Source of the DNA: Anaerolineae bacterium
GTDB lineage: Bacteria; Chloroflexota; Anaerolineae; Anaerolineales; Villigracilaceae
Reading direction: 5' to 3'
Assembly: GCA_003524705.1 (NCBI GenBank)
Contig: DQGV01000117.1
Span: forward strand, 1 to 11,842
Length of the DNA: 11,842 bases
A program made the position numbers and the translations under genes. Positions 7,235 to 11,842 of the stretch are shown here, one piece after another. Each line of letters begins with the position of its first letter. Position 1 is the first letter of the stretch. The notes under the pieces were generated by a model, which ran no database searches, was not told the origin of the DNA, and saw only the letters and a list, made by a program, of their open reading frames with translations.

Positions 7235-8290
7235 ATGAGTGATTTTGATACGTTAATTGGTTTGGTTTCACAATACAGCCCTTCGGGAAGTGAACGAGGG
7301 GCTGTTCAATGGTTAGTGGAAAGAATGAAGTCACTGGGCTATGATGAAGTTTTTATAGATGAAGCAGGCAATGCGGTTGGTGTGATGGGAAAAGGAAATA
7401 AGCAAGTTGTTTTGCTTGGTCATATTGATACTGTGCCTGGCGAAATTTCTGTTCGTGAAGAAAATGGAATTTTATATGGACGTGGTTCAGTGGACGCCAA
7501 AGGTCCGCTGGCATGTTTTGTGGATGCAGTTGCACAAGTTGGAGTCAAAGAAGATTGGCAATTTGTTGTCATTGGTGCGATTGAAGAAGAACGAAATTCA
7601 GAAGGTGCAAGGTTTGTTGTCAATCAATACAAGCCAGATTTTGCCATCGTCGGTGAACCGAATCATTGGGATAGAATCTCTTTGGGATATAAAGGAAGTG
7701 CTTGGGCGAATGTGATTGTCAAGCGCGCACAAAATCATACGGCGAGTGGTGAAGAAACTGCGGCAGAAATTGCTGTGGATATTTGGTTGAAAATCAAAGC
7801 GTATGTGAATCAATTCAATGAAGATAAGAAAAGAGTCTTTGATCAGCTCTTACTTACTTTACGTGGAATTGATTCAAGTCAAGATGGGTTTGAGCAAAAA
7901 GCAATACTCAAAGTCGGAGTCCGCTTGCCTGTGGAAGTGTCACCAGATGATTGGTATGCAAAATTAAATGAAATGATAAAAGAAGATGCAATTGTTGAGC
8001 CAAGGGGATACGCTATCCCAGCATTGAAGTGTGAGAAAAATACGTCCCTAGTAAGATGTTTCTTAAGTGCAATCAGGTCACAGGGCGGTGAGCCGCGTTT
8101 TGTCTATAAAACAGGAACTGCGGATTTAAACATCGTCGCGCCTGTGTGGAAATGCCCAGCCGTGGTGTATGGTCCTGGAGATTCAACGTTAGATCACACA
8201 CCGAATGAACATATTGAATTGGAAGAATATGCAAAGGCTGTAATGGTGTTAAGTGAAACATTGAAAAAATTAACATCCCCCACACAGTGA
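7235..8290 (+). CDS. lysK: LysW-ornithine/lysine carboxypeptidase (LysK), M20 metallopeptidase
   Basis: LysK hydrolyses the bond between LysW and the finished amino acid, releasing ornithine (or lysine) and regenerating the carrier. The product, 351 residues from ATG 7235, is a co-catalytic zinc peptidase of family M20. Zinc ligand His63 lies in LLGHIDTVPG with Asp65 behind it. The bridging Asp87 is in GRGSVDAKGP, the catalytic glutamate lies within the EEE at 117-119, the Glu141 ligand is in GEPNHWD, and the C-terminal His is in the GDSTLDHTPNEHIE region. The TTG at 7232 directly before the ATG is a possible but less likely start. It begins 3 bp after lysJ and closes the arginine cluster. 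It takes the place that ArgE or ArgJ has in acetyl-based pathways. Downstream, a minus-strand gene ends 2 bp away, leaving no room for a separate terminator. Confidence 0.93.
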   Translation: MSDFDTLIGLVSQYSPSGSERGAVQWLVERMKSLGYDEVFIDEAGNAVGVMGKGNKQVVLLGHIDTVPGEISVREENGILYGRGSVDAKGPLACFVDAVAQVGVKEDWQFVVIGAIEEERNSEGARFVVNQYKPDFAIVGEPNHWDRISLGYKGSAWANVIVKRAQNHTASGEETAAEIAVDIWLKIKAYVNQFNEDKKRVFDQLLLTLRGIDSSQDGFEQKAILKVGVRLPVEVSPDDWYAKLNEMIKEDAIVEPRGYAIPALKCEKNTSLVRCFLSAIRSQGGEPRFVYKTGTADLNIVAPVWKCPAVVYGPGDSTLDHTPNEHIELEEYAKAVMVLSETLKKLTSPTQ

Positions 8291-8292
8291 AG

Positions 8293-8973
8293 TTAAGCGC
8301 GACTCAAAACCACCCATACAGCCCTTGTCGGCTGGTTAGTTTTATTCACCAAACGATGCGGTGTGGTGGATTCAAAAATAATGCTATCGCCAGCATTTAA
8401 TGTATAAGATTCAAAACCTAATTCAACAACAAGTTCTCCCTCTAAAATTAAACCAAACTCTCTACCTTCATGGTGAGACATATTATCACCAGACATCGCT
8501 TGGGGTTCGTATGTAATTTCAAGAAACTCAGCCCCGCTTTCCGCAAGTGCAGTGAGGCGAGACCAGGTCACCCCGCCTTTTAATTGAATCACAGGTCGAG
8601 TCCCTGCATGAACAATAGATGATGATTGCGTACGAGGTGGAAATTCTTTCAGGACTTCTGCAACCCCTTTTAGTTTTGCATCTCGCATTTCACTAGCTGT
8701 CATTTCCCCAATAGGTCCATTCAATGTATTTTCTGAAGAATTGCTATCATTTTCCTCAGGGAAAAAATAATCAATCGAAACATTCAATGCCGAAGCAATG
8801 CTATATAGCGAACGTACCGATGGAAATACTTTCCCCGTTTCAATCTGACTCAACATACTTGCACTAATTTCGGCTTTATCTGCCAAATCGCGCAGGCTCA
8901 TTTCATGCTCTTGACGAATGGCGCGCAGTTTCTCTCCAATTGCTCGTGCCTGATGAGGGGTAGAGTCAGTCAT
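8293..8973 (-). CDS. XRE-family transcriptional regulator with C-terminal cupin sensor domain
   Basis: The 226-residue product begins with a Cro/C1-type helix-turn-helix (about residues 12-70). It contains SLRDLADKAEISASMLSQIETG, here split by function: SLRDLADKAE as the first helix and ISASMLSQIETG as the recognition region. After a Ser/Asn-rich linker and a mid-region there is a small beta-barrel cupin (about 145-224). Its cupin motif 1 (His167, His168, Glu172, Gly179) and motif 2 (His206, Asn210) provide the usual metal ligands. Proteins of this architecture normally sense a small ligand and control adjacent metabolic genes. Start ATG at 8973 has GAGG 6 nt upstream on the minus strand. It is divergent from the dehydrogenase/E1 operon, which makes that operon and itself the likely targets (inference). 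The effector is not predictable. It is convergent with lysK and probably unrelated to arginine. Confidence 0.93.
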   Translation of the reverse strand: MTDSTPHQARAIGEKLRAIRQEHEMSLRDLADKAEISASMLSQIETGKVFPSVRSLYSIASALNVSIDYFFPEENDSNSSENTLNGPIGEMTASEMRDAKLKGVAEVLKEFPPRTQSSSIVHAGTRPVIQLKGGVTWSRLTALAESGAEFLEITYEPQAMSGDNMSHHEGREFGLILEGELVVELGFESYTLNAGDSIIFESTTPHRLVNKTNQPTRAVWVVLSRA

Positions 8974-8988
8974 TATTCACCTCAGCCC

Positions 8989-9017
8989 ATTATATTCAAT
9001 TGTGATAAACACCGCAA
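8989..9017 (-). promoter_or_regulatory. Candidate promoter of the XRE-cupin regulator
   Basis: On the minus strand, TTGCGG (9017-9012) and a perfect TATAAT (8994-8989) are 17 bp apart. Initiation would fall near 8982, leaving a leader of only about 10 nt that keeps just part of the GAGGTGA ribosome-binding site. Either the leader is very short or the real promoter lies further up. Confidence 0.4.
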
Positions 9018-9068
9018 GCCATTTTCGGGCGAAAAACCTTAAAATTTCCCGTTTTTGTTCAGTATTTA

Positions 9069-9096
9069 TTGACAAAAAAATTTAATTCAATATAAT
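9069..9096 (+). promoter_or_regulatory. Consensus sigma-70-type promoter of the dehydrogenase-E1 operon
   Basis: TTGACA (9069-9074) and TATAAT (9091-9096) both match the housekeeping consensus at every base and are separated by 16 bp of AT-rich sequence. The start of transcription would be near 9103, giving a leader of about 47 nt to ATG 9150. Such a strong core next to a divergent regulator gene is the usual arrangement for a repressed promoter (inference). Confidence 0.8.
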
Positions 9097-9136
9097 GTGT
9101 TCAGTTAAATTAAATATCCTGCAAGTATCCTACTCC

Positions 9137-9140
9137 GGAG
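9137..9140 (+). promoter_or_regulatory. Ribosome-binding site of the dehydrogenase gene
   Basis: GGAG, 9 nt before ATG 9150, forms the right half of the palindrome CTCCGGAG (9133-9140). The halves abut, so they cannot fold into a local hairpin. Confidence 0.55.
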
Positions 9141-9149
9141 CGTCTCGTA

Positions 9150-10034
9150 ATGGCAAAACTCGGGTTTGTTGGTTTGGGCTTGATGGGAAGTCGAATCGTA
9201 AAGCGTTTGTTAGATGCCGGGCACGAAGTCTATGGCTATAACCGAACGCGGGCAAAGGCTGAATCGCTGATTCAAGCCGGTATGCGCTGGAAAAATTCAC
9301 CAAAAGAAGTGGCTCAAGCCGCCGATATCACGCTGAGTATGGTCGCGGATACGGCGGCTTTGTCGTCCATTGTTGATGGAGATAATGGGATTTTGGCTGG
9401 ACTCTCCGCTGGGAAAATTTATGTGGATATGAGCACAGTCAGCCCAGAAATTATCCGCCTCACTGCTAGACGTGTAGCTGATTCTGGTGCGGAAATGTTA
9501 GATGCGCCTGTATCAGGGAGCGTTTCGGCTGTGGAGGCTGGCACTTTGATTATCTATGTTGGGGGAAGTAAAGAAGCCTTAGAAAAAGTTCGCCCTGTTT
9601 TTGAACAATTGAGTCAAAGAGTTATTTATGTTGGCACAAATGGTCAAGCCGTTTCGATGAAGATTGCTATTAATCTCAATATTGCTCCACAACTGATTTC
9701 ATTATTTGAAGGTGTGTTGCTAGCAGAACGAAGTGGAATTCCGCGTGCCGAAGCATTAGATGGTTTATTGAACAGTGTTGTTGCATCTACTGCTATGAAG
9801 TATCGGGCACCATTTATTTTGAAAATGCCGGATGAAGTTTGGTTCAGTGCGGCAATGATGAAAAAAGATATTCAATTGGCTTTGGATTTAGGCAAAGAGT
9901 TAGGCGTGACGTTAAAAACTGCTGAACTCGCAAAAGAGATGCTAGACAAAGCAATTGAAATGGGTTGGGGTGATGAGGATTTTGCAGTCCTGTTCAGGGT
10001 GGTGGAGCAATTATCCCCGAAGAATGAGGCGTGA
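9150..10034 (+). CDS. NAD(P)-dependent beta-hydroxyacid dehydrogenase (3-hydroxyisobutyrate dehydrogenase / glyoxylate-succinic semialdehyde reductase family)
   Basis: The 294-residue product has a Rossmann N-terminus with GLGLMG (residues 8-13). NRT (31-33) sits at the end of the second strand, a pattern usually linked to NADP(H) preference in this family. Substrate-site segments are DMSTVSPE (93-100) and DAPVSGSVSAVEAGT (118-132). The catalytic lysine is Lys171 in VSMKIAIN, followed by the all-alpha C-terminal domain. Members interconvert small beta-hydroxyacids and semialdehydes such as 3-hydroxyisobutyrate, tartronate semialdehyde, glyoxylate or succinic semialdehyde. The VSGS form and NRT lean toward the reductase (GLYR-like) side, but substrate is undecided. 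It is the first gene after the consensus promoter, and its stop is one base from the E1 alpha start, so it probably acts in the same pathway as the 2-oxoacid dehydrogenase. Confidence 0.9.
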   Translation: MAKLGFVGLGLMGSRIVKRLLDAGHEVYGYNRTRAKAESLIQAGMRWKNSPKEVAQAADITLSMVADTAALSSIVDGDNGILAGLSAGKIYVDMSTVSPEIIRLTARRVADSGAEMLDAPVSGSVSAVEAGTLIIYVGGSKEALEKVRPVFEQLSQRVIYVGTNGQAVSMKIAINLNIAPQLISLFEGVLLAERSGIPRAEALDGLLNSVVASTAMKYRAPFILKMPDEVWFSAAMMKKDIQLALDLGKELGVTLKTAELAKEMLDKAIEMGWGDEDFAVLFRVVEQLSPKNEA

Positions 10035-10035
10035 T

Positions 10036-11037
10036 ATGGCTCAATCAAAAGTAAAGAAATCTGAATCTATATCAAACATCGACCGCGAACAGTGGTTACA
10101 TATGTATCAACAAATGTTCAAGATTCGTGCATTTGAAGAACAGGTCAATGAGTTATATCAAAGCGCGAAGATGCCGGGCTTGGCACATTTATATATCGGT
10201 GAAGAGGCGATTGCGGTTGGTGTGTGTGAGGCGTTGACGAAAGAAGATTACATCACTAGCACGCATCGCGGACATGGACATTGTTTAGCAAAAGGTGCAT
10301 CAATAGATAAGATGTTTGCTGAGTTGCTTGGTAAAGATGCTGGGTATTGTCATGGCAAAGGCGGCTCGATGCACATCGCCGACCAAGACACTGGAAACCT
10401 CGGCGCGAATGCAATTGTGGGTGGAAGTTCGGCGATTGCAACAGGTGCGGCATTTGCTAGTAAACGATTAGGAAATGGCAGAGTTGCGGTTTGTTTTTTT
10501 GGTGAAGGTGCATTAGGGCAAGGACTTGTTTACGAATCGATGAACATGGCGCAGTTATGGAAGTTACCTGTGATTTATGTGTGTGAAAATAATTTATACA
10601 ATGAATACACACATCATTCAGAATCAACAGCGGGTAGTATGAAAGCCCGAGCAGAAGCCTTCGGTTTGATGACGGTAGAAGTAGATGGACAAAATGTTCG
10701 TGAAGTTCACGAAACCGCACTCAAACTTGTAGAACGCGCTCGTCAGGGAGAAGGTCCAGCGTTTATGTTATGTAATACTTATCGCTATCATGGACATCAC
10801 GTGGGGGATATTGCTAGAGAATATTACAGACCCAAAGAAGAAGAATTGAAATGGAAAAATGATAACGACCCGCTCAAGAATTTATCGAGTTGGTTAACTG
10901 AAAATGGTTTGGCAGATGCTGGCATTTTTGAGCAAATTGAATCGACCGTTACAAAAGAAGTAGAAGAGGCTGTCAATTTTGCTTTGAATGCTCCCTTCCC
11001 TGCTCCTGAAGAGGTGACGAACCATGTCTATGCCTAA
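10036..11037 (+). CDS. Thiamine-diphosphate-dependent 2-oxoacid dehydrogenase E1 component, alpha subunit
   Basis: This is the alpha half of a heterotetrameric E1 that decarboxylates a 2-oxoacid (pyruvate, acetoin-type or branched-chain) and passes the acyl group to lipoyl-E2. The 333-residue product (start ATG 10036, GAGG 6 nt upstream) has HLYIGEEAIAVG, THRGHGH, GYCHGKGGSMH and GNLGANAIVGG. The diphosphate/Mg site GEG (156-158) and NN (185-186) are separated by 26 residues, the spacing of the GDG-x(24-27)-NN motif, but with Glu in place of the usual Asp. The loop that in PDH alpha reads GHS-x-SD is GHHVGD here (253-258). An in-frame ATG at 9955 would give a longer product, but the added residues lie inside the preceding gene and look non-native. 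The 3' end overlaps E1 beta by 14 bp. It is commonly annotated as pyruvate or acetoin dehydrogenase alpha; the true substrate is open. Confidence 0.92.
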   Translation: MAQSKVKKSESISNIDREQWLHMYQQMFKIRAFEEQVNELYQSAKMPGLAHLYIGEEAIAVGVCEALTKEDYITSTHRGHGHCLAKGASIDKMFAELLGKDAGYCHGKGGSMHIADQDTGNLGANAIVGGSSAIATGAAFASKRLGNGRVAVCFFGEGALGQGLVYESMNMAQLWKLPVIYVCENNLYNEYTHHSESTAGSMKARAEAFGLMTVEVDGQNVREVHETALKLVERARQGEGPAFMLCNTYRYHGHHVGDIAREYYRPKEEELKWKNDNDPLKNLSSWLTENGLADAGIFEQIESTVTKEVEEAVNFALNAPFPAPEEVTNHVYA

Positions 11038-11842
11038 TGCAAATGGACGTGAAATCTTTTACGGCGAAGCAATCAAAGAAGCATTAGCCGAAGAACTTCG
11101 TCGTGACCCAACTGTGTTCATGCTTGGTGAAGACATTGCCGAAGCAGGAACAACATTTAAAGTTTTGAACGGACTTGTTGATGAATTCGGTAAAGACCGT
11201 ATTCTTGATACACCAATTTCTGAACCCGGTTTTACAGGTCTTGCAGTTGGTGCGGCAATGACGGGTTTACGTCCTGTTGTAGATATTATGTTTGGTGATT
11301 TCAGTGGATTGATTCTAGATCAAGTTGCAAATCAAGCCGCGAAGATTCATTACATGTCCGGTGGAAAATTAAAAGTGCCAATGGTTTTGAGAACAACGAT
11401 GGGTGCAGGTCGCCGTTCTGCCGCACAACATTCGCAATCATTACAGGCTTGGTACAGTCACATTCCCGGCTTGAAGGTTGTTGTCCCTGCCACACCTTAT
11501 GATGCAAAAGGTTTAATGAAAAGCGCAATTCGTGATGACAACCCGGTTGTCATTCTCGAAGACAAGATGATGTACAAAACGGTCAAGGGCTATGTTCCAG
11601 AGGAAGAATATGTCATCCCGATAGGCGTAGCAGATGTCAAGCGAGAAGGAAGCGATATTACTTTAATCGCAACTAGCAGTATGGTGTACGTCGCATTAGA
11701 CGCGGCAAAACTTCTTGAAGAAGTCGGCATCAATGCTGAAGTTGTTGACCCACGAACTTTAGTTCCACTTGATAAGCAAACGTTAGTTGAATCAGTAAAG
11801 AAAACCAGCCGAGCCATTGTAATTGACGAAGGTTATGAGCAA
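11024..11842 (+). CDS. 2-oxoacid dehydrogenase E1 component, beta subunit (cut by window end)
   Basis: The frame runs open from ATG 11024 to the window edge, 273 residues of a usual ~325, with GAGG 9 nt upstream; ATG 11030 is a possible alternative. Visible motifs are LGEDIAEAG, the catalytic glutamate in TPISEPGFTG (Glu67), GLRPVVDIMFGDF, QVANQAAKIHYMSGG, VLRTTMGAG, the conserved His136 in QHSQS, and ATPYDAKGL. The beta-to-C-terminal domain passage VVDPRTLVPLD follows. It lies 14 bp into the E1 alpha 3' end, so alpha and beta are translationally coupled. It completes the active site at the alpha-beta interface. The lipoyl-bearing E2 and possibly E3 should follow beyond the window. The missing part is the last ~50 residues of the transketolase C-domain. 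Confidence 0.93.
   Translation, partial: MSMPNANGREIFYGEAIKEALAEELRRDPTVFMLGEDIAEAGTTFKVLNGLVDEFGKDRILDTPISEPGFTGLAVGAAMTGLRPVVDIMFGDFSGLILDQVANQAAKIHYMSGGKLKVPMVLRTTMGAGRRSAAQHSQSLQAWYSHIPGLKVVVPATPYDAKGLMKSAIRDDNPVVILEDKMMYKTVKGYVPEEEYVIPIGVADVKREGSDITLIATSSMVYVALDAAKLLEEVGINAEVVDPRTLVPLDKQTLVESVKKTSRAIVIDEGYEQ

Larger units (their letters stand above)
8974..9149. promoter_or_regulatory. Divergent control region
   Basis: These 176 bp separate the regulator from the dehydrogenase operon and hold a promoter for each direction. Candidate operator elements are the 7-mer ATTCAAT, seen at 8994-9000 and 9085-9091, each touching a -10 element, and the inverted pair ATTTAATT (9080-9087) / AATTAAAT (9108-9115) flanking the rightward -10. 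A weaker interrupted palindrome pairs AAAAAC (9032-9037) with GTTTTT (9051-9056). Which, if any, binds the regulator is not decidable by reading. Confidence 0.6.

Noticed and set aside
7407..7715. 102-codon plus-strand frame inside lysK
   Set aside because: Shadow frame; lysK in the main frame has all M20 metal ligands.
2041..8290. Cluster read as a lysine (aminoadipate) operon
   Set aside because: argF, argG and argH are interleaved with the carrier genes and no aminoadipate-forming gene is present; dual use of the shared enzymes remains possible.
8319..8346. CAGCC/GGCTG stem followed by a T-containing stretch, possible terminator of the arginine operon
   Set aside because: Only 5 bp of stem and an interrupted T-run, and it lies inside the coding region of the convergent regulator; too weak to call.
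9955..10035. Longer E1 alpha starting at ATG 9955
   Set aside because: The extra 27 residues are a frame-shifted reading of the dehydrogenase 3' end; ATG 10036 has a good ribosome-binding site.

Overview
The window carries two unrelated blocks of bacterial metabolic genes. Base composition is moderately AT-rich by eye. Shine-Dalgarno motifs and a textbook -35/-10 promoter mark it as bacterial. The LysW carrier route arranged as an arginine operon would fit a member of the Chloroflexota (Anaerolineae-like), less likely Deinococcota. That placement is inference from gene content, and no rRNA or other marker is present.

Block 1 (about 1-8290, all on +) is an almost gapless arginine operon: argG (3' part), argH, lysW, lysX/argX, argF, lysY/argC, lysZ/argB, lysJ/argD, lysK. 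Bacteria usually make ornithine on N-acetylated intermediates. Here the amino group of glutamate appears to be capped by attachment to the C-terminal glutamate of the small zinc-binding carrier LysW. LysX/ArgX would load glutamate, LysZ phosphorylate it, LysY reduce it, LysJ transaminate it and LysK release ornithine. ArgF, ArgG and ArgH, encoded in the same cluster, would then turn ornithine into arginine. No argA, argJ, argE or alpha-aminoadipate-forming genes (homocitrate synthase, homoaconitase) are visible, so the cluster looks dedicated to arginine. The 56-residue carrier gene is easy to miss because of its size, yet it is the key to the whole cluster.

Most junctions in block 1 overlap or are separated by 1-3 bp. 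The two exceptions, lysW-lysX (77 bp) and lysY-lysZ (62 bp), are each filled by a long near-perfect hairpin. The arms are built from different 7-bp iterated units, each hairpin has a 17-nt loop, and each is followed by the same AATAGGA ribosome-binding segment. This is the least explained structure in the window.

Block 2 (8293-11842) starts with an XRE-family regulator with a C-terminal cupin on the minus strand, convergent with lysK (2 bp apart). Divergent from it, across a 176-bp control region with a consensus promoter (TTGACA, 16 bp, TATAAT), runs an operon. It encodes a beta-hydroxyacid dehydrogenase, a thiamine-diphosphate-dependent 2-oxoacid dehydrogenase E1 alpha subunit, and the E1 beta subunit, cut by the window end. 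E2 and E3 genes would be expected downstream. The small-molecule-sensing type of regulator suggests an inducible catabolic 2-oxoacid or acetoin-type pathway; the substrate cannot be told from the sequence.
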